From: Bacteroides sp.
GTDB taxonomy: Bacteria; Bacteroidota; Bacteroidia; Bacteroidales; P3
Assembly: GCA_023662825.1 (NCBI GenBank)
Contig: JAMPIH010000011.1
Location: 1-64,000, forward strand
Reading direction: 5' to 3'
DNA: 64,000 nucleotides
In this document: positions 1 to 7,600 of the stretch, piece by piece
Position numbering within the stretch: position 1 is the first letter of the stretch
Layout: every line of letters starts with the position of its first letter
Made by a program: the position numbers and the translations under genes
The notes under the pieces: model-generated
Told to the model about the DNA's origin: nothing
The model's database searches: none
What the model saw: the letters and a program-made list of their open reading frames with translations, nothing else

Positions 1-43
1 TGCTTGATGAAACATAATCTTTAGGATAATCCATAATCTTTAG

Positions 44-325
44 TTATCGGTTGTTAAACTTCTTCGCAAAGATAGTCAGAAATACGGTACGCTACAAAAC
101 AAAGTTATCCACCTCGATTTCTCTCCCATTCTCAATGGCGAAAATGACGTGGGCGGATACGCAAAATTCCATATAGTCCCTCTAATACATCAGCCCGAAC
201 TGCCAGATCGGGATGCACTGGCAGTAGCCAATTTCGGTGTCGTCCACAACGAGAAAACCATCCTGAAATTCCGCTATGACTTTTTGGATTTCAATCCAAA
301 TTTTCTGTATGATTTTTTTGATTAG
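44..325 (+). pseudogene. Orphan coding remnant, C-terminal fragment of an unknown protein
   Basis: An open frame of 94 codons runs from just after a TAG at 41-43 to a TAG at 323-325. It has no ATG near its beginning. The translation looks protein-like rather than random, with stretches such as DFSPILNGENDVGGYAKF and VVHNEKTILKFRYDFLDF. I do not recognise the family. The lack of a start codon and its position beside the frameshifted Fic gene suggest the 3' remnant of a gene. An 11-bp direct repeat (ATAATCTTTAG at 14-24 and 33-43) lies just upstream. It could instead be a chance open frame. Confidence 0.4.
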
Positions 326-438
326 AGAAAGTTGATGATGAGTTCAAACAGGAGTATGTCCTAAAACAAAGGATAAAAAGTAAAAAAGGTTCCTAAAAAA
401 AGGAAAACTGCGTGTCAGGAGTGAATGCATCACATTCA
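326..438. other. AT-rich spacer
   Basis: This stretch separates the orphan fragment from the 3' end of the Fic gene. It holds A-rich runs and a weak 5-bp inverted repeat (TTCCT/AGGAA around 390-405) that could act as a leftward terminator. No gene is visible. Confidence 0.3.
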
Positions 439-1470
439 TCATTGCGACAGAAACACTCGCCAGCTTCCTTCCTTTTCTCCACGCTCCACATACTTCTTGG
501 CGAGCAGTTGACCCAACAGTTTCTGAATGGCCGTCACGCTGATGCCCGTTGCCTCTTTCATATCCGCAAGCGTCAACCTGGGCTGGATCCGCATAGCGTT
601 CAGGAGTTTTGTATAATTGGGGGTCCGGAATACTATCCTCTCTCCATTATACCACCACACATTCTCGTTCCTCTCACTCACAAACAACACATCGTTGTAA
701 ATCTCCGTGGCCACCAGGTCATTAAAATATTTCAGAAAGGGACGGATATCCCGGATGTCGGCATAGGCGCCATCGTCAGGCACGGGACCGACCTCGATGT
801 CTGTTTGATGCAAAGCCTCCAGATAATCGCTCTTCTTGCGGCTGCGGACCACAATCATCGGGTAGTCGTGACGGGCAAGGATAAAGTTCACCATCAGGCG
901 GGCAATCCTGCCAATACCGTCCTCGAAAGGGTGTATATGTATGTAGCGGTAGTGAAACAGCGCGGCCAACTCCACCGGCGAGAGTTTACCCACTCGTTCT
1001 GCTGCATTATACCAATCAACCAAATCTGTCATCAGTCCCGAGGTTTCTTCGGGGGACGCATATTCGAATCGGTCTCCGTATCGTGTAATTACACTGTTGG
1101 GACGAGTCTTGTACTGTCCGGCATGTATCACGTAACTGGCTTGTATGCCACCCGGTAGATTACAGTGCACCATGTAGTCTTCGCACAACAGAGTCTTGTG
1201 CAATGCCCGGATAAAATTCCGAGTCAGAAGCATCCCTTTCGCGGCGGCTTCCTCGGTCATCATCCTTAATCCAACAAGGCTCGCCGTCATCTCCTGCACA
1301 TCGTGTACATCTGCCTCGCCGATCACCTTGCCGAAGAACAACAAGATTTCCGTTTGTCCATAAGTGAGTGTGTTGCCCTCAATATGGTTACTGTTGCAGT
1401 TGAAGTCAACCGTAAAGCGGCGGCTAAGCCTTTTCCTGTCTTTTCCGACAAAGGCTGGATACTCCGCCAC
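439..1470 (-). CDS. Fic family protein (N-terminus probably frameshifted)
   Basis: Fic proteins transfer AMP or related groups to hydroxyl side chains of target proteins. The Fic core reads HPFEDGIGR at residues 180-188; the usual Asn of HPFx(D/E)GN(G/K)R is Ile here. SNHIEGN at 27-33 fits the (S/T)xxxE(G/N) inhibitory helix of self-inhibited Fic proteins. The C-terminus (about 270-343) looks like a winged helix. The start at 1470 is the first Met in this frame. A more convincing N-terminus, MKYLNLKKALGAWRSIQPL, lies one frame away from an ATG at 1505. Adding one A to the A-run read from 1441-1444 joins the two frames into ...SEKDRKRLS..., so the full gene is probably 439-1505 with a one-base deletion. 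It could be a pseudogene, a phase-variable gene or a sequencing error. Confidence 0.85.
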   Translation of the reverse strand: MAEYPAFVGKDRKRLSRRFTVDFNCNSNHIEGNTLTYGQTEILLFFGKVIGEADVHDVQEMTASLVGLRMMTEEAAAKGMLLTRNFIRALHKTLLCEDYMVHCNLPGGIQASYVIHAGQYKTRPNSVITRYGDRFEYASPEETSGLMTDLVDWYNAAERVGKLSPVELAALFHYRYIHIHPFEDGIGRIARLMVNFILARHDYPMIVVRSRKKSDYLEALHQTDIEVGPVPDDGAYADIRDIRPFLKYFNDLVATEIYNDVLFVSERNENVWWYNGERIVFRTPNYTKLLNAMRIQPRLTLADMKEATGISVTAIQKLLGQLLAKKYVERGEKEGSWRVFLSQ

Positions 1471-1533
1471 GCGCCCAACGCTTTCTTGAGATTAAGATAC
1501 TTCATGCGGATTTTAATCTGTCATCCAACCGCA

Positions 1534-1563
1534 CAAAATTACAAAAGGTTTTAACTATACAAC
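1534..1563 (-). promoter_or_regulatory. Promoter of the Fic gene
   Basis: Read leftward, TAATTTTG (1534-1541) matches the Bacteroidota -7 element TAnnTTTG. A TTG (1561-1563) sits 19 bp further upstream, as expected for the -33 element. The position fits transcription starting just before the ATG at 1505 and supports that codon as the original start. Confidence 0.55.
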
Positions 1564-1623
1564 CTTTTCTTGAAATGTTTTATCTTAGACAACTCAAGTA
1601 CACAAGAAAATAAACTTCCCAGC

Positions 1624-2073
1624 TTACCCCTTCCGTTCGAACCGTATGTAACTTTGTGCCATCGGGGTGTAGTTTGGGTCGTCCCACAGGGTACTGGAAA
1701 TCATCAGGTCGGCGCTGATGCGGTTGCAGGCGATAGGCACGTTGTGCAGGCGGCATTGGCGCAGCAGCATCTGGATGTCGGCTTCGTGCGGCTGGGGATT
1801 GAGGTCGTCGATAAGGAAAATGGCCAGGTCAATCTCGTTGCGCACCACCATGGCGGCAATCTCGGCATCGCCGCCCATAGGCCCGGACTGCATGCACTGG
1901 ATATCGGCCTCGATGCCTACTTCCTTGAACATATCCCGGATCAATCCGCCGGTGGTTCCCGTGCAGACCAGGTGATGGCGCGAAAGATAGCCGGCGTTGA
2001 ACTTGGCCCAGTCCACCATATCGGCCTTTCTGTGATCGTGCGCCACAAGCGCTATCGTGAGTCGTTTTTTCAT
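1624..2073 (-). CDS. mgsA: Methylglyoxal synthase
   Basis: This 149-residue cytosolic enzyme converts dihydroxyacetone phosphate to methylglyoxal and phosphate, a bypass that frees phosphate when sugar phosphates accumulate. The N-terminus LTIALVAHDHRKADMVDW, the central SGPMGGDAEIAAMV with the catalytic Asp, and the C-terminal DDLNPQPHEADIQMLL are diagnostic, and the length is normal. The ATG at 2073 is preceded by a leftward promoter. It stands alone, divergent from ispD. Two VOC (glyoxalase-fold) domains are encoded about 1 kb away, but a functional link is only suggestive. Confidence 0.96.
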   Translation of the reverse strand: MKKRLTIALVAHDHRKADMVDWAKFNAGYLSRHHLVCTGTTGGLIRDMFKEVGIEADIQCMQSGPMGGDAEIAAMVVRNEIDLAIFLIDDLNPQPHEADIQMLLRQCRLHNVPIACNRISADLMISSTLWDDPNYTPMAQSYIRFERKG

Positions 2074-2095
2074 GGTCTCGATAAACTTTTGTGCG

Positions 2096-2103
2096 CAAAG
2101 ATA
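2096..2103 (-). promoter_or_regulatory. -7 element of mgsA
   Basis: Read leftward, TATCTTTG fits TAnnTTTG and lies about 22 bp before the mgsA start. No clear -33 element is visible. Confidence 0.5.
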
Positions 2104-2209
2104 CGGAAATACATGTGTCCATATTAACCCGAAATTTCATAACGATTTTTCGGATTATGGCAGTTCGTCATAACTCAGGATAATTGTCTGGATTGGTTGA
2201 AATAAAAAG

Positions 2210-2217
2210 TACCTTTG
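2210..2217 (+). promoter_or_regulatory. -7 element of ispD
   Basis: TACCTTTG fits TAnnTTTG and lies 19 bp before the ispD ATG. A TTG at 2184-2186 could be the -33 element with a slightly long spacer. Confidence 0.5.
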
Positions 2218-2236
2218 CACCGCAGCACTCTCATCC

Positions 2237-2941
2237 ATGAAACACGAGAAACAGAATATCGCCGTAATCCTTGCCGGAGGCAGCGGCAACCGCATGGGCG
2301 GGACTTTGCCCAAGCAGTTCCTTATGTTGGGCGGCAAGACGGTGTTGGAACATGCCGTGGAGGCGTTCGAGAAGAACCCGAACATTCGCGAGATTGCCGT
2401 TGTCTGCGCGCCCGAATGGAAAGCCAAGGTGGAGGAACTGGCGGCAAGGAACGCCTGGACGAAACTCAAAAAGATACTGCCCGGCGGAAAGGAACGCTAC
2501 CGTTCCACCCTATCGGCGGTGGAAGCCTACCGCAATACCCCGAACGTCAACCTGATTTTCCACGATGCGGCGCGCCCCCTGGTGAGCCAGCGCATTATCG
2601 ACGGGGTAACCCAGGCCCTGAAAACCCACCGAGCCGTGGATGTGGCGCTTCCCTGCACCGACACCATACTGCAGGTAAAAGACGGCTTCATTCAAGGCGT
2701 TCCCGACCGCAACACGCTGATGCGCAGCCAGACCCCGCAGGCCTTTTCGCTGGAAATCATTGCCAAGGCATACGATATCGCACTGACAGACAAAAATTTT
2801 TCCACCACCGACGATTGCGGCACGGTACTTAGATACCTTCCGGAAATCCCCATCTTTATCGTTCCTGGCGACGAATGCAACCTAAAGCTGACCCACCCCA
2901 AGGATCTGCCGGTATTGGAAAGGCTGGTTCAGACAAAATAA
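2237..2941 (+). CDS. ispD: 2-C-methyl-D-erythritol 4-phosphate cytidylyltransferase
   Basis: IspD couples CTP to methylerythritol 4-phosphate in the MEP route to isoprenoids. The 234-residue protein opens with AVILAGGSGNRMGG, the glycine-rich nucleotide-binding loop, followed by LPKQFLMLGGKTVLEH with the conserved Lys. HDAARPLV, typical of the family, lies near residues 109-116. Length is normal. The ATG at 2237 follows closely behind a -7 element. It is a single-gene unit closed by the hairpin at 2940-2971. Confidence 0.96.
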   Translation: MKHEKQNIAVILAGGSGNRMGGTLPKQFLMLGGKTVLEHAVEAFEKNPNIREIAVVCAPEWKAKVEELAARNAWTKLKKILPGGKERYRSTLSAVEAYRNTPNVNLIFHDAARPLVSQRIIDGVTQALKTHRAVDVALPCTDTILQVKDGFIQGVPDRNTLMRSQTPQAFSLEIIAKAYDIALTDKNFSTTDDCGTVLRYLPEIPIFIVPGDECNLKLTHPKDLPVLERLVQTK

Positions 2942-2971
2942 AAATGCCACCCTTGCGAGGCGGCATTTTTC
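2940..2971. terminator. Bidirectional terminator between ispD and the VOC gene
   Basis: AAAATGCC and GGCATTTTT form a stem around a short loop, with A and T runs on either side. It can serve both ispD and the convergent leftward gene ending at 2990. Confidence 0.8.
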
Positions 2972-2989
2972 CATTTCAAAAAGTTCATT

Positions 2990-4102
2990 CTAATCCGAAA
3001 TATCCTTTTTCCGGGTGAACCGCAGGGCCTTTACCAGCCAGTTCGGCAGCGGCTTGTTGGCGTTGAAGCGTTTCAGGTTCAGAAACAGCCCCCATTTCTT
3101 GATGATGGGCACCCGGCAGGTCTCCACGTATTCGATCAAGGTTCCCGAAGGATCCTCGTTGTAGGCGAAATGGCCTGCGGCATCGCCCATGTCGAAATCG
3201 GGATTCTGACGGATGCTGTCCACCGTAAAGGCACTGCCCACCCGCTTGGCCTGCTCGCGCATGGCCTCGATATGGCGGATGTCGTAGCAGATCTGGATAA
3301 ATCCCAACTCGCCCCAAAAGCGGTTCTCGAAAATCTTGCGCGCCGGCACAGCTCTGTCCAAGGCCTGCACCAACTCGATTTCCGAGGGGCCCAAGAGCCT
3401 TGAAAAACCGCCCGTACGCGGCCTGGAATGCGCCAGCAGCACCCGGCGGAAGCGAACGCCCGGCACGCCCATCTTTCCCAAATCGGCAAAAGCCTCGGTC
3501 TTATCGGAATACACCTTGTCATAGCCCAACATTTCCCTATAGAACGCCATGGCCATATCCATATCGGCGCAACCCACCACCGCGCCGTACACGCCGCCGG
3601 TGGGCTTGTTCTCGTTTACGAACCACGCCTCGGCATTGGCCACCTCCACGAGCTGGAAAACGTTTCCGTCAGGATCCCATACATAAAAATAGTCGCGTTC
3701 CAGATCGTCCTTATACAACTCGCTCACCGTGGCGCCCATCTCGATATAGCGCCTGTGTGTGTCGGCGGCGTTCCTGCACTTTATCTTGCAGGCGAACACC
3801 CCGTAATCGCCGGGCAGCACCTTGAATTCCGCCGCCCTCGGTTCGAAATCGCGGTGCTGCCAGATTTCGAAGCCACCGCCGCCCTGCAGGTTCATGGCCA
3901 GCACCGCACGGCGGTTGCGCGGCTTTCCGCCCGTGTAAGGCAACATATATTCGGCCGGAGCGCGTTCGTCGAAGATAATGGCATCCGTTCCGAAAAAACG
4001 GTTGTACCACCGCCAGGCCTTCGCCACATCGCGCACCCCTATCCCTATCTGCTGTATGCCCGAAACGATGGGCCGTATTTCTTCCGTTGTCTGTTTTTTC
4101 AT
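2990..4102 (-). CDS. Two-domain VOC (glyoxalase-fold) protein
   Basis: The 370-residue protein carries two vicinal-oxygen-chelate units. The first spans about 15-155 (IQQIGIGVRDVAKAW to DPDGNVFQLVEV) and the second about 165-335 (YGAVVGCADMDMAMAFYREM to DPSGTLIEYVET). Each has the beta-alpha-beta start and the acidic metal-ligand end of the fold. Paired VOC domains occur in extradiol dioxygenases, hydroxyphenylpyruvate dioxygenase-like enzymes and glyoxalases, so the substrate is not predictable. A basic tail follows about residue 335. It is the last gene of a leftward set with an SDR oxidoreductase and a CCA-type enzyme, 42 bp after the SDR. Confidence 0.8.
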   Translation of the reverse strand: MKKQTTEEIRPIVSGIQQIGIGVRDVAKAWRWYNRFFGTDAIIFDERAPAEYMLPYTGGKPRNRRAVLAMNLQGGGGFEIWQHRDFEPRAAEFKVLPGDYGVFACKIKCRNAADTHRRYIEMGATVSELYKDDLERDYFYVWDPDGNVFQLVEVANAEAWFVNENKPTGGVYGAVVGCADMDMAMAFYREMLGYDKVYSDKTEAFADLGKMGVPGVRFRRVLLAHSRPRTGGFSRLLGPSEIELVQALDRAVPARKIFENRFWGELGFIQICYDIRHIEAMREQAKRVGSAFTVDSIRQNPDFDMGDAAGHFAYNEDPSGTLIEYVETCRVPIIKKWGLFLNLKRFNANKPLPNWLVKALRFTRKKDISD

Positions 4103-4144
4103 CTTATCATTTGTTTTTCAACCGGATTTCTACCGTCTCTTGCG

Positions 4145-4933
4145 TCAGTTAGGCTTTACCTTGCCCACCAGTTTATAATACAGGGCCGGGATGTAACGGC
4201 GGAAATACACCATCAACACATCCTTCCGGCACACATACACTTCTTTTTTATTGCGCCTCACGGCGTGTACAATACGTTCTGCGCAACGTCCGGCAGTAAT
4301 GCCGTTGGCCTGGGCGTGGTCCATGACGCCGTATTCGCTGCCGTCGGCCTTGAGGGCGTGGAGCGACACGTTGGTCAGGATCCTGCCGGGGCAGACCACG
4401 GTAACCTCGATGCCGTGCTGCCGGTTCTCGGCACGCAAGGTCTCGTAGAACCCGTGCATCGCGTGCTTGGCCGCCGAATAGGCCGACCTCTGCGGAAAGC
4501 CGAACACGCCCACGATACTGCTGACGGCCACGAAACGGCCTTTGCCGCGCGCGAGCATCGAAGGCAGCACGGCCTTTGCCAACTGCACCCCGCTGAAGTA
4601 GTCCACCTGCATGATCCTGCGGTCCACCTCCAGGGGCGTTTCGGCCACCAGCGAACGCTGGCTTATGCCGCCGTTGTTAATCAGCATATCCACATAGCCG
4701 AATTTCTCCAGCACGTTTTTGGCCGCCGTGTCCAGACTCTGCGGGTCAGCCAGATCCAGACACTCGATGTGGTGGTTCTCGGGATGGGCACAGGAGCGGC
4801 GGACCCGTTCCAGTTCGGCCTGCTTGCGTGAGGAAAGGATGAGCCTCGCCCCTTGCCTGGCATAGGCGTAGGCCAAGGCTTCCCCGATACCCGAAGAAGC
4901 CCCCGTAATCCATATGATGGGTTTATTTTCCAC
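4145..4933 (-). CDS. SDR family oxidoreductase
   Basis: This 262-residue short-chain dehydrogenase has TGASSGIGEALAYA (about 10-23) as the NAD(P) loop, NNGGISQRS in the middle, and the catalytic Ser and YSAAK triad members near 145-160 (SSIVGVFGFPQRSAYSAAKH). The C-terminal YYKLVGKVKPN and DHRS7-like layout suggest a lipid or ketone substrate; this is inference. It is 13 bp downstream of the CCA-type gene and 42 bp upstream of the VOC gene, so the three are likely cotranscribed. Confidence 0.88.
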   Translation of the reverse strand: MENKPIIWITGASSGIGEALAYAYARQGARLILSSRKQAELERVRRSCAHPENHHIECLDLADPQSLDTAAKNVLEKFGYVDMLINNGGISQRSLVAETPLEVDRRIMQVDYFSGVQLAKAVLPSMLARGKGRFVAVSSIVGVFGFPQRSAYSAAKHAMHGFYETLRAENRQHGIEVTVVCPGRILTNVSLHALKADGSEYGVMDHAQANGITAGRCAERIVHAVRRNKKEVYVCRKDVLMVYFRRYIPALYYKLVGKVKPN

Positions 4934-4946
4934 GTTCTTTGTTTTT

Positions 4947-6335
4947 TTACCGCAATCGCGCCTCCTGGTTCAGCCACGAAACCGCCGTGGCCAACAGGGC
5001 GTCTTTCTCGTTGGGCAGCCGCTCGTCGAGCACCTCGTCCAACAGCCGTTGCAGGCATTTGCCCAACACACCGCCGGTCTGGTAGCCCACGGCAATCAGG
5101 TCGCTGCCTTTCACGGCCAGGTCTTTGAGGCTGAAGCAGGAATCCTTTGCCAGCACTTCCTGCAAGCCCGCCCGCAGCGAGTTGATGTAGGCTTCCCGCT
5201 CAGGCCAGAAGGCCGGGTTCTGCCCGGCAGCATCGCAGGTCTTCATGAGCAACAGGCGCTCGAACTGTTCCAATCCCAGGCGGTTGAGCCAACGGCGTAT
5301 GCTGCGGGTGTTGCCCTCCACGCGCGCGTCGTGCACTTCCACGAGCGTGCGCACCTCGGAGGCCGTCTTGGTGTCGAAACGGAGCCGTTTCATGATGACC
5401 GAGCAGAGCTTACGGCTTATCTCGCCGTGTCCGTAGAAATGCCCTACCCCTCCCGCATCCATCGTAAAAGCGGCGGGCTTGCCCATATCGTGGAACAGAA
5501 TGGTGAATTTAAGCACGATGTCTTCCACCTTGCAGGCTTCCATGGCCTTCATCGTATGTTCCCAAACATCGTAGGAATGATGGAAGTTATGCTGGTCGAA
5601 GCCGATCATGGGCTTCAGTTCGGGCATGATGAAGCAGAACACGTCGGCGTATTCGCGCAGGAGCGCCGCCACGCGCACGCCCGAAGCGTGCATAAAACGG
5701 TAGAGTTCGGAGGTGATGCGTTCCACGGCCACTTTTTCCAGCAAAGGCACGGCCTCGTGCATGGCGGCCTTCAGTTCTTCATCGATCGAAAAGCCCAGCA
5801 AGGCCGAGAACCGCAGCGCGCGCAGGATCCGCAAGGGGTCTTCGGTAAGCCGGTCCTTGGCCGAGCCGGCGCAGCGCAACACGCCTTTCCGCAGATCGTT
5901 CACGCCTCCGAAGGGGTCCACAATGCCTTCCTGGGGTGACCATGCGATGGAATTGATCGTAAAGTCGCGCAGCTCCAGGTCTTCCCGCAGGGAGGAGGTT
6001 TCGTTCTTTCTCCGAACCGTTCTCTTGCCGTGGATGGCCGCGAAGTCGCTTTTTTTCCGGAAGACGGTTATTTCGTAGGGACGGCCGTTGTCGATTACCG
6101 TAAGGGTGCCGTGCTTGAGCCCGGTGGCCGCCACATAGTAGCCTTTTTCCTCGAACACCGGACGTATCTGGGCGATGCCCGCCGAGGTGCATATATCCCA
6201 GTCGTGGGGTTTCTTGTCCAACAGGCAGTCGCGCACGCAACCGCCCACCAGGTAAGCCGGATGATCCTGTTCGTGCAGGATTTCCAGAATACGGTCCACC
6301 GGCGCGGGAACAACCAGACTCGTTTTCATTTCCAT
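4947..6335 (-). CDS. cca: tRNA nucleotidyltransferase/poly(A) polymerase family protein with HD domain
   Basis: The class II CCA-adding enzyme or poly(A) polymerase head reads LVGGCVRDCLL...HDWDI, the nucleotidyltransferase loop and Asp pair. It is followed by RDFTINSIAW and the RNA-binding helical domain (LRILRALRFSALLGF). A C-terminal HD domain is marked by ILFHDMGKP and HDARVEGNTRSIRRW. The likely role is building or repairing tRNA 3' CCA ends. An in-frame ATG at 6350 exists, but AGGAG sits a few bases before the ATG at 6335, and the promoter at 6365-6372 would leave almost no leader for 6350. I therefore prefer 6335 (462 residues). First gene of a leftward set with SDR and VOC genes. Confidence 0.9.
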   Translation of the reverse strand: MEMKTSLVVPAPVDRILEILHEQDHPAYLVGGCVRDCLLDKKPHDWDICTSAGIAQIRPVFEEKGYYVAATGLKHGTLTVIDNGRPYEITVFRKKSDFAAIHGKRTVRRKNETSSLREDLELRDFTINSIAWSPQEGIVDPFGGVNDLRKGVLRCAGSAKDRLTEDPLRILRALRFSALLGFSIDEELKAAMHEAVPLLEKVAVERITSELYRFMHASGVRVAALLREYADVFCFIMPELKPMIGFDQHNFHHSYDVWEHTMKAMEACKVEDIVLKFTILFHDMGKPAAFTMDAGGVGHFYGHGEISRKLCSVIMKRLRFDTKTASEVRTLVEVHDARVEGNTRSIRRWLNRLGLEQFERLLLMKTCDAAGQNPAFWPEREAYINSLRAGLQEVLAKDSCFSLKDLAVKGSDLIAVGYQTGGVLGKCLQRLLDEVLDERLPNEKDALLATAVSWLNQEARLR

Positions 6336-6364
6336 TCTCAATCTCCTCATCTGTCAACCAAGCG

Positions 6365-6372
6365 CAAATTTA
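6365..6372 (-). promoter_or_regulatory. -7 element of the cca-SDR-VOC set
   Basis: Read leftward, TAAATTTG matches TAnnTTTG about 30 bp before the preferred cca start at 6335. It helps choose that start over 6350. Confidence 0.5.
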
Positions 6373-6582
6373 ACTACAAATCTCCGTGATACCAATTTAC
6401 CAAGAACAAGCTTGATGTATCGTAGGAATGATGACCGGAGATATTTTTCAAGCATCATCATTTCGGATGAAAATAAGGAACCAAGCCTATAAAGATACGA
6501 AAAACATATTGACATGGCACTATTTTATTTTTAAGGATATTGGAATACCTTTATCCTGTTGTTAAAAGGCACAACGGGATCT

Positions 6583-7521
6583 ATGAAACGAAACCCTTAT
6601 AAAAATCTGTGCGCAAAAGGAATATTCTTTTTGTCAGTTTTTCCTATGAGCTTTTTACCTGCAACGGGGCAAAACAAAGCGACCCTCAGCCAATCCTACA
6701 GAGAGGAGACGAAAGCTGTCAATAGACAGTTGTTGGAGGAACGGAAGCAAAGGGAGTGTAATGATTCGCTGATATCCATTTATAAGCAGGATTATATTCA
6801 GGGAAATCCGGTGAGTGTCGACTGGGATGTAAAGTGGATGGCCTTGCGTCATTTGGCTGACTATGTGTGTCCTGAATCTCAGGATTTCTTACTGGAAGTG
6901 GCGTTGCACGATGAATTGTTCGAGTATAGAAAATGGGCGTTGACATATTTGATTTGGGTGGATGCCAAGCAAGCCATACCTTTCCTATGGAAAAGAGTTG
7001 AAGAAAATATCTTGCCGATAGAAAAAGCGTATATAGCGGAAACACTACTTAACCTTGGAGATTCGTCAGCATATCAAATTTTAGATGGCGTTTGTTATGC
7101 AACAGAAGATATTGAGCTTTGCGAAGCGTGTCAATGGTATTATGAGAGCGCCAACCCGGAAGCTGCTGTAAAGTACTATGAGTATCGTTTGAACGAAGCC
7201 GAAACGGATGAACAGAAAGCCCTTTTTGCCATGTATTTGGCTCGTAATGGCGAAACAAAAACATCATTCAGGGTTCTAAAGGAATACGCCAAATCCGAAA
7301 AATCGGAATGTCGTTCACATGCGGCGGTTGGACTTAGCTTTATTCCTACAAAAAAAAGTTTTGGTCTATTGAATGAATTAAAGTCGGACACCATCCCTGA
7401 GATTAGGAATTTTTCAAAATGGGCAATACGGAAGTTGGAAAAGTATCAGATAGAGAATGGGCAAAAGACGTGGAAGAGTAAAGTGCCCAATCATTACTCG
7501 CATGTTCACCCCGAAGATTAA
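6583..7521 (+). CDS. Exported HEAT-repeat-like protein of unknown function
   Basis: The 312-residue product begins MKRNPYKNLCAKGIFFLSVF and has a hydrophobic stretch ending ...PATGQN, a likely signal peptide. The mature part is helical with repeated patterns such as WMALRHLADYV, RKWALTYLIW and CRSHAAVGLSFI about 30-40 residues apart, suggesting HEAT or armadillo-like repeats for protein contacts. A TTG 24 bp upstream also opens this frame, but ATG 6583 begins directly at the signal peptide. Codon use looks more AT-rich than the neighbours, which hints at acquisition. No enzymatic motif is visible. Confidence 0.65.
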   Translation: MKRNPYKNLCAKGIFFLSVFPMSFLPATGQNKATLSQSYREETKAVNRQLLEERKQRECNDSLISIYKQDYIQGNPVSVDWDVKWMALRHLADYVCPESQDFLLEVALHDELFEYRKWALTYLIWVDAKQAIPFLWKRVEENILPIEKAYIAETLLNLGDSSAYQILDGVCYATEDIELCEACQWYYESANPEAAVKYYEYRLNEAETDEQKALFAMYLARNGETKTSFRVLKEYAKSEKSECRSHAAVGLSFIPTKKSFGLLNELKSDTIPEIRNFSKWAIRKLEKYQIENGQKTWKSKVPNHYSHVHPED

Positions 7522-7600
7522 CTTACAAAGTAAAATAATCCGAGCCCTGAAAGTTCTCGCTGCAACTTTTGGGTTCACTATATGATTAAAAATAAAGATC

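Noticed and set aside
1-43. Insertion-sequence end at the window start
   Set aside because: Only an 11-bp direct repeat (ATAATCTTTAG twice) is visible, with no terminal inverted repeats and no transposase.
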